A stretch of 64,000 nt of DNA from Amorphochlora amoebiformis (lineage: Eukaryota > Cercozoa > Chlorarachniophyceae): the NCBI GenBank assembly GCA_054601695.1, contig BAAHQB010000045.1, positions 620,001 to 684,000 on the forward strand, written 5' to 3'. The notes beneath the pieces were generated by a model, which saw only the letters and a list, made by a program, of their open reading frames with translations, did not search any database and was not told the DNA's origin. Shown here in pieces: positions 1 through 27,933 of this stretch. The stretch's first letter is position 1; every line of letters begins with the position of its first letter. Position numbers and translations under genes: made by a program.

Positions 1-51
<51 letters not shown>

Positions 52-107
52 TACACGCATTATAACAAAATGTACACACATATGTAAGAAATTACAGTAT
101 ATGTATA

Positions 108-141
<34 letters not shown>

Positions 142-732
142 AATATGTATATGGATGTATATATATATCAATATTGTATACATATATCTCCATAAATATA
201 TACATATATATATTATATACATATATATATTATATATATATACATATATATATAAAATAAAATATACATATATATATATATACATATATACATATATATA
301 TGTATATATTGTATCTCTTATTCTAGATACATACATATATATACACTATATACACTATATATCTACTAGTAATAATTGCAATCATAATGCATCTATATAT
401 ATATATATATATATATATCATATATATATATATATATGTGTGTGTATTATATATAGTATTTATTTATACATATAAATAAATATATATAATTATATTTATA
501 TGCATACATGTATAAAAACATACATATATATATATATATATGTATATATAATATATATTATGTATATGTATATATATAAGTAATGCATAAATGTATTACT
601 TACATTTAAGATATGTTGTAACATATATATGCATATATATATATATATATATATACATATATATGTGTATATATACATATATATGTGTATATATATGTGC
701 GTGTGGGTGGGTGTACGTATATAATTTTGTAT

Positions 733-821
<89 letters not shown>

Positions 822-840
822 CGTGTGTATGTGTCTCTGA
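1..840. repeat. AT-rich microsatellite tract at window start
   Basis: Almost pure (AT)n, with (ATAC)n, (ATGT)n and a short (GT)n run near 800-830. The open frames here encode only Tyr/Ile/Cys/Val strings and are products of the repeat. No exon-like island was found. Confidence 0.95.
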
Positions 841-2115
841 GTGTATATCTACAACCGTTTAAAGTATCTCATACCACATACAAGCGCAAATCGTTACGGA
901 TATCTAGGTTGGCCCAAGTTTGCATGACGATCCAGCTGCAACATACCTTAGTAACAGAAATGCTACCTTCATAAAAAAGGAACATTACTGAGCCTGGTTA
1001 TAGAACACGCTTTGGTAAAACCACCAATAGTTGCTAAATAGTAAACACAAACACAGAAAATCAGTACAATTGCATGCATGTACATTGTGATATTGGCACT
1101 TTAATGTAAAAATATGTACATCTGCAATTTGTAAAAAATTTTCTAGTTTTTCTACACCTTATACCGTATCTAGTACCGCACTGTATACACATGGTAATTG
1201 AGCCAAAAATATTAGTTTAAAATTTTTTCAGCTAAGGCTAGTCCAATTAATGCACCTTGTGTCACATGATATATACTGATGTCTCGATCTACTAGAATTA
1301 TCTATATTTCACTAGGCTATAATATTGAGATCAGCTCAGCCAAGTTAGCACTAACTGTGCCTTAAGCTGGGACTGGTACGAGTATAGTGTACAGTTGAAT
1401 TATATATGAAATTAAGTGTATAATTCTAGTCTGCTGTAATCCCTGAGCCCGATATACGATAATATGTCTCGATCTACTGAAAATTATCTATATTTCACTA
1501 GGCTATAATACTGATAGTAGCTCAGCCAACTTAGCAATAACTTTGCCTTAAGCTTTCACTTGTACGAGTACATTGTGTGTACAATTATATATGAAAGTTT
1601 ATAATTCTAGTCTGCTATAATCCGTGAGCCCGTGACAATATAATACTTATTTGTATGGTACAATTTAAGATATATTCATTTATGTAAACGTTGCATTGCT
1701 TGGTGCGTACATTCATGAGCTTCAAATTTTCAAGATGTATTTCTCATTTTTCAAGTACATTGCTCAATTGTTTGTGCCGGCATACGAAGTTGCACAACGC
1801 TGTACGCAATTGAGTGCTTGAGACTCCCAGCTTATCTCTCTAACGTTGACCGTCGATTTGATCAGAGAATTCCTTTGAAAGTAGGGTGACATTCATATCC
1901 TGGGCTAAGTTGATACCGAAAATATAATTACGAAAATATTTATCGCATTAAGAAAATATTTATCGCATTGTGGGGGATCTTTTGACGTCCGAGCTACTCC
2001 TTACAACGCCGGCCCGAGCGGAAGCAACCGAAGAAAGCAGCTGCCCTGGGTTTCCCAATCTTATCTTTTTCTCCGATCTCATATCATTGTTTGTATCCGC
2101 TGGTTTCCTTGCCAA
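841..2115. other. Non-repetitive intergenic stretch with an internal duplication
   Basis: Unique sequence upstream of the first gene. About 100 bp near 1278-1385 recur with some differences at about 1463-1570, sharing the words tctcgatctact and cactaggctataata and a run of agctcagccaa. A second shared block (tataattctagtctgctataatcc-like) follows each copy. I found no exon with splice sites here. A promoter for the gene at 2188 is expected in the last few hundred bases, but no motif is clear. Confidence 0.6.
1278..1630. repeat. Two-copy direct repeat, spacing about 183 bp
   Basis: Copy 1 runs from about 1278 to 1447 and copy 2 from about 1463 to 1630. Both contain tctcgatctact, atttcactaggctata, gccttaagct and a closing cctgagcccg / ccgtgagcccg. 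They differ by substitutions and short indels. No coding potential was seen. Confidence 0.75.
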
Positions 2116-2187
2116 GTGCGCGTGATATTATTCGACGGATACACCTTCCAAACCCCTCTTTCACCCCTCAGCTCATCGAACGGGCAT

Positions 2188-3514
<1,327 letters not shown>

Positions 3515-4223
3515 AAGGGATCATAAAGGTAGGGTTCATAAGCTGACCGGATGTTTATTTGGGCTGAAACTCTAACCCGAAATATAGGATTTAAAACACC
3601 AAGATTTGGTCCAGCCATTTGAATCTCAACCGGTACTCCTCAAGGCAGAACATATCACTGTTTCATGTGATCTTAAATCACTTCTCCTTAACAGTTCTGG
3701 CACATGCATGTCGCAAAGAAGCTTTGCCACAGAATCGACCAAGTATTTTAGACCCTAAACCCCTTACACAAATACCGAGGATCCCTTTGTGTCAGTCCAA
3801 TATTTATAATCCATTCACCATCGTTGATGTAGGATTTCTCTAAATCGGCTGATATATTAACCCCTAACAGGCGTATAGGAAGGACAGGACAGACGATCGA
3901 CTATTCACGATTCAACGTATACATCACGTACATAGATAGTCATATGTTCGTGTAATTAGAAACGTATGTATAATACATTTTCAAATATATACATACACAC
4001 ATGTATGTATATTTGCACTACATAATATTACATACACAATGCATGTAAATTCTTGTATACATCTATGTATATAAATACATTGTGGTATACATATATACAT
4101 AAATATACACACATATACATATGTATGTACATACATATACACATACACATTACATGTACACATACATATGTATATACATATATATATATATATATATAAA
4201 TAGAAAATATATATATATATATG

Positions 4224-4256
<33 letters not shown>

Positions 4257-4304
4257 TTATATATATATATTATATGCATCTATTTTATTATAAATATATA
4301 TACA

Positions 4305-4354
<50 letters not shown>

Positions 4355-4749
4355 ATATGTGTGTGTGTGTGAAAATATATTTACACACACACACACACAT
4401 ATACATGTATACATATATATATACACACACATATATTTATACATATACATATACACATATATATATACATATAATATACAAATATATATAGTATATATAT
4501 ATATATATGTGTGTGTGTGTATTATGGTCACACATGTGTATTATTGTGCAAAAATATATTCTTCATACCCATACACATATATATATATATATATGTGTGT
4601 GTGTGTAAATGAATATATATATATATATGTGTGTGTGTGTGTATATATATATATAATACTATAATATACATTATATATATATATACATAATATTTAACAT
4701 TTGTAAATATGATTATATGTGAGTGTATATAATATCCACACACACACAC

Positions 4750-4811
<62 letters not shown>

Positions 4812-4955
4812 GTATGTATATATATATATATATATGCATATACATATAAAATATACATATGTATATGTATATATGTATGTACTGAATGTAATCATATGTG
4901 TACATATAGACATATTTGGAAACTTGCCAATAAAGTCTAGATGCATATGTGTACA

Positions 4956-5002
<47 letters not shown>

Positions 5003-5345
5003 CTGTATATATATATACATATATATATACATACATATATATATATATATATGTGTGTGTGTATTATTCTATATAAATGTATATATATATATATGTATAT
5101 ATATATTCTAATCCATATATTATATATATATATATACATATATAGTATGCAAATGTAAATATTTATGCTGTAAATATATTTAATACATGTAAGTTGTTAT
5201 TATAGCTACCATCTAAAGCTATGTAATATGTATATGAACTGTGCATATCTCTATAAATATGTATTACACATTTATAGTTATAATATATTACGTCCACAAT
5301 ATTGCACATGATTTTTTCACAAGCATATACATATATACATATACA

Positions 5346-5377
<32 letters not shown>

Positions 5378-5386
5378 TTATATATT

Positions 5387-5424
<38 letters not shown>

Positions 5425-5436
5425 TATATAATATAT

Positions 5437-5467
<31 letters not shown>

Positions 5468-5483
5468 TATATATATATATATG

Positions 5484-5515
<32 letters not shown>

Positions 5516-5896
5516 TTATGCATTTATATATGTTTTCTGTACTTATGCACACTCACATTCCACAATTGATATCCCCACCAAATCGTAATATTTTATACAC
5601 CTCACATAGATCAAATAAACCTCGCAAACGACAGGGAGCGAACAAAACGGTAAATTAAGCAGCATAAACTCAGCCCGCACCGAATTAGCCTCACCTAACC
5701 CTAACCGAACGCACACACCCCCAAAACTTATCCTACATCCCTATTGTAGACGGGTCGTGCGCGAGAAGGTTCGTAGAACGAGTCAATCCGCTCTAGACAT
5801 GTAATAAGCCCAACTCAAACCTTGATCCAATTTCAACTTGTCCCGGGGTTGTCCCATCATCCAAGGAAATATTTAGTTTTAAATCAAACCTACAGG
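3515..5896. other. Intergenic region, half unique and half AT satellite
   Basis: 3515-3980 is unique and probably includes the 3' UTR of the upstream gene. 3981-5540 is ATAC/ATGT/AT satellite. 5541-5890 is unique, contains taaccctaaccgaac near 5695, and lies directly 5' of the start at 5897. It may hold a 5' UTR exon ending at 5654, before gtaaat. I saw no clear coding exon. Confidence 0.6.
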
Positions 5897-5993
5897 ATGG
5901 CGAAGCATCATCAGATGCCTCCTACTGAGCGTACATCTCGCCGTGACGATTCTCTGGTATGAATTATATGTTATATGTCCACGTACACATGCT

Positions 5994-6055
<62 letters not shown>

Positions 6056-6107
6056 GATATATATAGATATGTATATATATATATAATATATATATATATA
6101 TGTATAT

Positions 6108-6138
<31 letters not shown>

Positions 6139-6236
6139 GTATATATATATATGTATGTATCTTACGTATGTGTATATGTATGTAGGTATATATCTGTACA
6201 TATATAAATGTTTGTGTGTATATGTATGTGTACATG

Positions 6237-6286
<50 letters not shown>

Positions 6287-6560
6287 ACATATATATATAT
6301 ATATTGATAAGTATAAATATATATATATATACATTGATATATGATATTTATATATATATATATATATTTGTATATATAATATATATTTATTTATATTAAA
6401 TTTAAAATATATATATATGTGTGTGTATATACGTATATATATATTTATATATATATATATATAGATATATATATATATATATATGTATGTATAAATGAAT
6501 AAATTAGTACATATAAATGAATATATTAGTGCATGTATGTATGCATATATGTGTATGTTA

Positions 6561-6599
<39 letters not shown>

Positions 6600-6718
6600 G
6601 ATATACATACATATATGTAAATGTAATAATATATATATATATATATATATACATATATATATAGATATATACATATAAATATATAGTATTTATACAATAT
6701 GTATAAAATTTGTATAAG

Positions 6719-6767
<49 letters not shown>

Positions 6768-6807
6768 ATATAATATATATTATATATTTATGCCTAATAC
6801 CTGTATA

Positions 6808-6851
<44 letters not shown>

Positions 6852-7653
6852 CAGATATATATGTAAGTATGTATGTATATACATATACATAAACATATAC
6901 ACATACAATATATATATATATATATATTACATATATATATATATGTGCGTGTGTACCTACATATATGTATCTATAATTACATGATCATGTTTACATAATC
7001 TCTACGTATATGATACTATATTATATATATATATATATATATATAATACGCTAACACGCGAATCAAATCAAGCCTCAGATTTTCCCAGCCACTGGGACGC
7101 CGAAAGGGTTGAAGATAAAACCCAAGAAAAAAAAGGAAAACTCGAGCTTCACATCAGTCCAGACCACCGGGAGACGACAAACAGATTCTCGGACTCAATA
7201 TTCTGGTAGTTCTTACTAAATAAATTAGCAGCTCTGGCTGTGGCTCTTTCTGAATTTTCTTGCCGTCTGTAGATGGATCTCCTTTGGGGGGGTGTTGGTT
7301 GTAGAGAAAAATCAGCCCTAACCTTAATCATTACGCTTACCAAACCATAACACCAATCCTAAACTTAAATCATGTCCTAGCTACCCCTTTCCCCAACATC
7401 CAACATACGAGAGCTAACCTTAACCCTAACCCATCCCTGACCCTAACCTTAATCCTAGTCATCAATCAATGTTGTGTATGACCAATCTATATCGATATTT
7501 AAAAAGATATTCGACGTATACAACTAGATGTATAAAAATAAATATGTGTGCACATTTATAAATAAAAATACATATATATATATATATATACATATAAATT
7601 TGCGTTTTCATAAGTAATAAATATTCGAGTATATCATATAGATAGACATATTA

Positions 7654-7719
<66 letters not shown>

Positions 7720-7778
7720 TAGTATACGGAAAATATACTGTACACTGTATGCAAATATACATAAATTATAATACATAT

Positions 7779-7812
<34 letters not shown>

Positions 7813-7829
7813 CCGTTTCATGTGTATTG

Positions 7830-7884
<55 letters not shown>

Positions 7885-8330
7885 GTATGCACATAAATAT
7901 ACATATACATGTATATATATAGTTATCAATATACGCTGAACAAATCAACGTACAATAAAAATATTATGCATACAGTTCTAATATGTAGTTGATCTTCAAA
8001 GTGAATTGAAGTCGTACAGTCTTATAGATTTCGCCAACAGTAGGTAGGATGTGTACATACATATATTTGTATATGTGTATGTATATACGTGGCATATCAA
8101 GATTTTTCCTGTATATATCTCTGTATTTGTTCACATACATTGAAGGATATCTACATTGAAGTTGATAAAATTCAATAATATACATATATATATATATATT
8201 GATATATATATATGCATATATATATATATATATATATTTGTACATATGTATATATACACATGTAATACATACATATATACACACATATATACATACACAC
8301 ATATATAATATATACATATAGATATTTATG

Positions 8331-8374
<44 letters not shown>

Positions 8375-8438
8375 TAACATATATATATATATATATAGAA
8401 TATGTACATAATATATATACGTCCATATGTATATATAT

Positions 8439-8529
<91 letters not shown>

Positions 8530-8668
8530 ATATGTATGTATGTATATATATATATATGTATTTATTTATCTAATATTTCATGCGCAACGTCTAGCTGAAG
8601 AAGTATGTTGGTACTTTCGTACATATACATGATACTAGCGTGCGTGCATAAATGTATATCATTTTTAC

Positions 8669-8750
<82 letters not shown>

Positions 8751-8792
8751 TTTTTTTTTTTTTAAAATATATCTTTATATACGTATATTTAC

Positions 8793-8833
<41 letters not shown>

Positions 8834-9412
8834 TACACGATGCATATTTGCATATAATGCATAATAGTACCGTCGTAAATGTTCTCTCATACAGTATTGC
8901 AAGGATTTTTGAGATATGGGATGTTCAACTATTTTTTATCCTCTATCTCAGAGAAATAAGCATCGACCCCTACGCACCGGTGAGATACGATACCAAAGAG
9001 AAGTCTACAAGGCAAAATTCTAAAGACCTGGAAGGTAAAGATAAACCCTCAGCGATCTTTTCTCCTGCTCTTATCTCCCTGTCGTTCTGTGTACATGATG
9101 TACTAAATTTTATGTCAATAAACTAATTTATGGCTGGTATGGTCAGAGACGTATAATCATATATATACATATACATATATATGTATATAATATATATATA
9201 TAGTATAATACATGTTTTATATATACATAAATACGTATAAATATATATATTTATATGTAAATAAAGTATATACATACACACATATGCATATTATTCACAT
9301 ATGTTCACTCGGCATTTCCCTCTCTGTATGTGTTGTATATTTATGCATATATTACAAAGAAAGAAGACAATAATATATGCATATATATATATATAGACTA
9401 GAACTTAGCATA

Positions 9413-9464
<52 letters not shown>

Positions 9465-10686
9465 CATATATATATATTATATATGTATACATGTATATTT
9501 AATATATATTTATACAAAATATATGTATACATTTGTATAAACATGTATGTATAATTAAGTGTATAATATAGACATACTGTTACAGATTGTTATATATATT
9601 TCTATCACGAATATCAATATGCTATTACAATTATTATTATTATTAATTTTACTTTTGTTATATGTTAGCGATTTTTGAGAGGGAGTGGACGACAAGAAGG
9701 ATATTCCCTGGAGAAGTTGACATGGACGTACAATATAACATTTGTATCACACGTGTGCGATATCGTGTGCGATATAAATTTACAATACATGTGTACACGT
9801 ATGTGTAAATGTATTCTAAAGTATGTTTATATTTGATACAAGCTCACACACATACAGCACCACAAATCATCCATGGATGCCTAACATTCTACATTGATTT
9901 TTTTCTCTCCCCCGTCTCTCTCTCTCTCTCTTTTTCTTTATATCTTCTCTCTCCTTTTTCTCTCTGTTCCCCTGGCACTCCATCTCTCCCTCTACCTCTC
10001 TCCTCTTTTCTTTTTCCACCTGCTCGCTCCTCTTTGCGTCTCTCCAGCGCGGGTCCTCTGGGATTCAGTCGCTGAAGGTAATGCACATCTGTAGCTACCA
10101 CGAACATATATATGTGAGTGTATGCAAGGTTGTAAATTTGCAGTAATCAGTTAGCATGTAATGAGTTGGTAAAATATACACACACATACATACACACATA
10201 TATATACATATATATATATATACACACATTCATATATTTACTTATATATATACATGTATATATATATATATATATATGTATATTCTCATACCTAATATAT
10301 ATATATATAACCTATATATATATAATAAATATATATATACATATATTTGAGTGTATAAAGATGTATATATTCCCCAGAGTTATAGGGCAAGTATGTCTAC
10401 ACATATACACATACATACATATACACCACATATATATATGCACACATTCATATACCTTTCTAGTTAAACGTATGTGTGCTTTTATAATGTATATGAACGC
10501 ATATTTGTGTATGTGTTGTTGCAAAAAGTGTGTTTCATAAATATGCATAAATATTTTTATTTATATACTCCTTGATAGACTCTACAGAGTAGCTCCGGTA
10601 TCGATGATATCATATGTTCCTGTGCCGTTACTTCCCAAAAAGGTACAACTTATATGTTTTTGTACATACAAACGCATGTATATACG

Positions 10687-10736
<50 letters not shown>

Positions 10737-10797
10737 TGTGTGTGTGTGTGTGTGTGTGTGTGTTTGTGTGTGTGTGTTTGTGTTTGTGTGCGTGTGT

Positions 10798-10846
<49 letters not shown>

Positions 10847-11108
10847 CATATATAAACATAGCATACATACTATTTTATGTATCGTTTTATATTTACATAT
10901 ACATACACTTAAATGTAATGTACACATAACATATATTTATATTCATATTTGTATAACATATATATGCATGTGTACAGAAGAGGTATGTTTACAGATAAAT
11001 ATATGGATAAATATACATGTGTATATGAGTACATATATCCATGAACTGAATTCATATCCTAATCCCGAACTCCTACCATAGATTTTTGATCTGAACGATC
11101 CATGGTGA
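5897..11108 (+). CDS. Unrecognised basic protein, nine exons including a 5-nt microexon
   Basis: Exons: 5897-5956, 7079-7205, 7989-8043, 8952-9034, 9669-9727, 10048-10077, 10579-10642, 10978-10982 and 11082-11108. All introns are GT-AG and every junction is in phase. The sum is 510 nt, or 169 residues. The ATG follows an acceptor-like tacag by one base, so a non-coding 5' exon is likely. Exon 2 is strongly basic (KIKPKKKKE), which suggests a nuclear or nucleic-acid-binding role. Exons 3-5 are charged ([14 protein letters not shown], then [17 protein letters not shown], then [18 protein letters not shown]). The C-terminus is [10 protein letters not shown]. Without the 5-nt exon AAGAG the last exon falls out of frame. 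I recognise no family. It converges on the NHL-HMG gene. Confidence 0.6.
5957..7078. repeat. Intron 1 filled with AT satellite
   Basis: Nearly uninterrupted (AT)n, TATG and TACA repeats lie between exons 1 and 2 of the nine-exon gene. A few unique words (aataaattagtac) occur twice near 6500. Nothing coding was seen. Confidence 0.9.
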
Positions 11109-11516
11109 CGCGTAGAGCATCTTTCATCACAACAATGGAGACCGCCAATGGGAATCAACTATATTGAAACGAGAAATAATAGCATTTAAATTCTAGGCCA
11201 CTTAATCGTTTGTCGATCAGTACCTATGTAAATTCAGTAAATTCAATTCGGATCATCTAGATCTAGATGTACACACACAAAAGATTTTATCGCACGATTA
11301 GCTCAGTACTAAGACTAGAAGAGTGTGGCAGTAGCCAAGACTGAGCTCTTTGGTAACTTACACAATTAGTTGATATGCCAACTAAGCGAACGCCGAAATT
11401 ATAATGTAAGTCATGTTGAACAATATCGATCAATCTCTATCGGATATTATCGATCATACGAAGAACCATAATGAAGAGTCAATATTCAATGAGCCTCAGC
11501 CATTCAAGCATACTAT
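11109..11516. other. Intergenic gap between convergent genes
   Basis: 408 bp between the stop of the plus-strand gene (11108) and the stop of the minus-strand NHL-HMG gene (11517). Unique sequence with short palindromic words (tctagatctaga). Both 3' UTRs must fall here, but no unambiguous polyadenylation signal was recognised. Confidence 0.6.
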
Positions 11517-23420
<11,904 letters not shown>

Positions 23421-23609
23421 CTTATTCTTAGGTGTTTATATTAGTGTGATGAGAATATTGTACGTGTCTTGTACCTGTATATATCTATATATATATATAT
23501 ATTATATATATATGTATATATATAGATATCTTTATAAAGATATATTATACATATATATATATATATGTATATGCATATGTGTATATCTGTGTATATCTTC
23601 ATACATACT

Positions 23610-23653
<44 letters not shown>

Positions 23654-23698
23654 CATACGTACATATATACATATATGCATATATATATGTATATATGC

Positions 23699-23731
<33 letters not shown>

Positions 23732-23737
23732 ATATTG

Positions 23738-23781
<44 letters not shown>

Positions 23782-23924
23782 ATATATATACAGGTATGTA
23801 TGTATTTATATATATATATATATATATATATCATGTGTATATATACGGGTGTAATATTATGAATGTCTAGATAAAATATATATATACATATGCATATTGT
23901 ATATAATATATATATATATATACA

Positions 23925-24102
23925 TCAATCTCTCTCTCTCTCTCCCTCTCTATCTCTCTCCCTCTCTCTCTTTCTCTCTCTCTCTCCTTCCCTCTCTCTC
24001 CCTCCCTCTCTCTCCCTCCCTCTTTCTCTATATATATCTCTCTCTCTTTCTCCCTCTCTCTCCCTCCCTCTCTCTCTATCTCTATCTATCTCTCTATATA
24101 TA

Positions 24103-24110
<8 letters not shown>
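23925..24110. repeat. CT-rich tract upstream of the NHL-HMG start
   Basis: (CT)n with ccctctct variants, followed by (AT)n. It lies about 500-700 bp upstream of the minus-strand start codon at 23420, between this gene and the next minus-strand gene. Confidence 0.85.
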
Positions 24111-24172
<62 letters not shown>

Positions 24173-24212
24173 TGTAGTGGTATATATATATATATATATA
24201 TGTATGCAGTGG

Positions 24213-24262
<50 letters not shown>

Positions 24263-24304
24263 GTGTGTAGTGTGGCATATATACATACATACACACACAC
24301 ACAC

Positions 24305-24337
<33 letters not shown>

Positions 24338-24445
24338 GATATATACATATTTATATATACATACGTACATATGTACATACGTAAGATATATATATATATA
24401 TATATATATCACAAAAATAAAATTTAACATAGAATATGTATTTTT

Positions 24446-24499
<54 letters not shown>

Positions 24500-24650
24500 G
24501 TGTGTGTGTGTGTATGATATGTTTATATTTTATATATATGTAAGTATACATGCACATATACATACACACACATATATACATACACACATATATATGTATA
24601 TATACATATATATACATATACATATATATAATAGATATTCTATATATATA

Positions 24651-24696
<46 letters not shown>

Positions 24697-24711
24697 TGTA
24701 ATGTGTGTATG

Positions 24712-24788
<77 letters not shown>

Positions 24789-24839
24789 GTATATTTGTGT
24801 ATATGTTTAGTACATACGTGCATGTCTTTACATGTACAT

Positions 24840-24910
24840 AAAATACCTACACATGAGATAATATCTAGTACATAAAAATACCTAACCTACACATGAGATA
24901 ATATCTAGAA
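24840..24910. repeat. Short direct duplication
   Basis: The block ctacacatgagataatatct occurs at 24848 and again at 24891, separated by tagtacataaaaatacctaac. The segment lies in AT-rich DNA downstream of the 25508 gene. No coding assignment. Confidence 0.75.
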
Positions 24911-24953
24911 GATATAAACAAACGTGCATGTACTTACTTTATAAAATATTTAC

Positions 24954-25003
<50 letters not shown>

Positions 25004-25054
25004 AGAAATATGTGAATTCCTTTATATTTACATTACTAACACGAGTGTGTATAC

Positions 25055-25508
25055 CTTGTTCCCGACAGGTGGCGGATCGTTCCTCCTCCGTCGGCCGGCC
25101 TGGATCTATGGTTAGGAACTAGGGTAAGATTGCCGTCAGGCACTGCTGGATCTACAGCTGCACAGAGTTTGGATGTGCGGTCCAAAGTTGAAGCATTGCT
25201 CTGAAGCTCCGTTGATATACAGGGTGGATTAGGTAGGGTTTCGAGACGAGGGTGAAGTTAGATATTAAGGATACCTTTAATTGTTGGCTACCGTGACGAA
25301 TCCCATATCGGGTTCCGGAAGGGTATGTCCTCCATACGGGCACGCGCCATCTTTGCAGAATCTGACCTCTAGTACTACCATAAGCACCATTTTTTGAAGG
25401 AACCAGGTTACCGACTAAGGTATAACGCCCTGGAATCCTTGAAACTGCACAAAATAGCAGTATGAATGCCAGAGTCCCGGCGAAACCCCACTGCCGGTGG
25501 GCGGCCAT
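25055..25508 (-). CDS. Secreted or plastid-targeted protein, 5' exons only
   Basis: The ATG at 25508 opens MAAHRQWGFAGTLAFILLFC, a typical signal peptide, followed by a basic stretch (RGQILQRWRVPVWR). Exon 1 is probably 25508-25292, with a donor at gtagcc. Exon 2 is probably 25151-25055 (DGNLTLVPNHRSRPADGGG, then TIRHLSGT), with a donor at gtatac. The junction is in phase. Exon 1 could also end earlier at gtagta near 25380, because the same frame stays open to 25152. No downstream exon was found before the NHL-HMG start at 23420, so the C-terminus is unknown. The leader resembles a bipartite plastid presequence. The gene is head to head with the acyl-CoA-binding protein gene, 110 bp between start codons. 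Confidence 0.5.
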
Positions 25509-25618
25509 TTTTGCTGGCTGGATTCCGGAACGGCCGAGATTTTGAAGTTTTTTAAAATTAAAAAGGATATTTTTGCGCAGTGCGCTAATCATTCTTTGAC
25601 AAGCGCACCCCGGTAGGC
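25509..25618. promoter_or_regulatory. Bidirectional promoter interval
   Basis: Only 110 bp separate the divergent start codons at 25508 (-) and 25619 (+). Both transcripts must start here or overlap. The interval holds ttttgcgcagtgcgc, a short GC palindrome. No TATA assignment is made. Confidence 0.5.
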
Positions 25619-25965
25619 ATGAGCGAGCAGAAGATTACAGTGAAGACTTTTGAAGAAGCCGTCAAGTTTATCGGCGACAAGACCAAGAAGCCTAAAAAGA
25701 CCGTTCCTTCTGAGAGGAAACTTGCTCTATACGGCCTTTTCAAGCAATCAAACGTGGGAGATGTCACTGGTTCCCAGCCTTGGATGATAAATGTCGAGGC
25801 ACGCGCAAAGTGGGACGCATGGGCCCAGTACAAGGGTAGGATTCTTCTACTGAACCATATATTCGATGTAATTTATATGCCTGTACAGGACTAACGAAGG
25901 ACGAGGCTAAGAAAAAGTACGTCGAAGAGGTCAACTCCCAGATTACGGAGTTCGAAGTCTCTTAA
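25619..25965 (+). CDS. Acyl-CoA-binding protein (ACBP)
   Basis: Two exons, 25619-25835 and 25889-25965, with a 53-bp GT-AG intron in phase 1. The product is 97 residues, close to the usual 86-100 of small cytosolic ACBPs. The ACBP signature is clear: FEEAVKFIGDKTKKPKKTVP at the start, then LALYGLFKQSNVGDVTG, then KWDAWAQYKGLTKDEAKKKY across the intron. The Tyr-Gly-Leu-(F/Y)-Lys-Gln motif and the Lys and Tyr residues that bind the CoA phosphate are present. The family binds medium and long-chain acyl-CoA esters and buffers them for lipid metabolism. Its intron is tiny and free of AT satellite except a few bases, unlike other genes here. Confidence 0.95.
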
Positions 25966-26520
25966 CGCTACAGCGCTGAGAAGATCGCGATTTCATGTGT
26001 AGAGTGTGTCTTTGAACTTCAACTAATTCTGACCACGCTTTGAGCTAATTCTGATGGACTGTACTTGCACAACTTCAATTGTATCCAAGTTGTTCACATG
26101 TGGCGAACAAGTAGTGGTTACTTTTATGGTCAAAAATAGCGTGAATATGCACATGTATGATGTTAGGGTACTACAATGTCCTCGACTACCATGATCCGGC
26201 AGATCGACTCCAGGCCCTATGATACCATTACGATGATCACAGTTTCTGTAACACGGCAGTGAGTATCTACTAGATCTAGAGTATAGAGTGCATGCATATA
26301 TCCGGTATATAGTATTATATACCGTATGATCACACATGCAACTTGTTTAGTACAATCTACTAGAATCTAGACAATCAACTATTATCGATCGGCGCTATAT
26401 ATATATATATATGGTTCTGATAGTAAAGTCTGATCTCACTATATATATCGTTTACATTTACGAGTACTACTAGTTCTGCTACATGTACTAGACGTAATTA
26501 GAACGATGATTTCCAAACTT
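25966..26520. other. Intergenic DNA between convergent genes
   Basis: Mostly unique sequence between the ACBP stop (25965) and the stop of the minus-strand gene (26521). It contains several ctagatctag-like short palindromes and one short (AT)n run near 26395. No exon was recognised. Confidence 0.6.
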
Positions 26521-26696
26521 CTATTTGCCGTCGCGATCGAGCTCCAAGCGCATGTAATAGTCCTCCATCTGGAATTTATTCAGGGCAGCTAAGAAAGCCT
26601 TATTAATCGGCTCAGGAACCTGTTGAATTTATGATATAAAGGTTGGAATTGATCATATCATGGAATTCGGAGCCTAGTAGTATGAAAGCTTTTAAT

Positions 26697-26728
<32 letters not shown>

Positions 26729-26779
26729 GATTGCATATGGGTATGTATCTGGCCCGGTGGGCAAGAACATATAGGTTTG

Positions 26780-26814
<35 letters not shown>

Positions 26815-26862
26815 TATATATATATATATATGTATGTATATATGTATATATGTATGTGTATA

Positions 26863-26916
<54 letters not shown>

Positions 26917-26965
26917 GTATATATATATATTATATATATACATATATATATATATGGATATATAC

Positions 26966-26999
<34 letters not shown>

Positions 27000-27021
27000 G
27001 TATATATATATAACATGTCAA

Positions 27022-27058
<37 letters not shown>

Positions 27059-27098
27059 CATGTATAATTATCTATATGTAAATATATATATATATATA

Positions 27099-27161
<63 letters not shown>

Positions 27162-27893
27162 ATTAATAGTGGTAAATGCAGATATGCATGTAGTGATTGA
27201 CAATACCTGAGATTCCAGTGCTGTAAACCCTAACCCAGCTTCTCGGGCCATCCTCGCCTGCAGGGAGTATACAAATGTACTTATATGATATACATACATA
27301 TATATGTGTATGTATATATGTATACATGTGTATATATATATATATATATATGCACATGTATATACATATATTGCATGCGTACACATAATTACATAATATA
27401 TATATATATACACATATACATATATATATAAATATATGTATATATATATATATGTATATAAGTAAATATATATATATGTATATGTATATGTATAACAATA
27501 CTTCAGACGCAACATCTGGAGCCAGAGCCTTCCTCGACTTGACCGACGACGCCGCAATCTTCAACTCTCCCGAGTCCTGAATGAGAATTAAAAATTGTCT
27601 CTCTCCGCTTCTGCATTTCCTACTCTCTACCCTCTCTCCCCATCACTCTGAGATATACTTCTACCATGTGTTGACATTTGATGAGCTCAGAGTCTCTAGA
27701 CTTGTTGGTACGGGAAGAAAAGCCGAACAAGCGGCAGAGCGAGGGCCGGTGGGTGTACATCATACATCTTCCCTGTATGAGTACGAGGAGATATGTATAT
27801 AGATGCATATAAATATATACATATATATGTATGTATATATATATATATGTGGCATATGTATGTACATTGATATATTATATACATACACATAAT

Positions 27894-27933
<40 letters not shown>

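Noticed and set aside
7149-7343. Minus-strand frame that ends in [14 protein letters not shown]
   Set aside because: The plus-strand exon 7079-7205 explains this DNA better: it has both splice sites, fits phase with four neighbouring exons and has a lysine-rich coding pattern.
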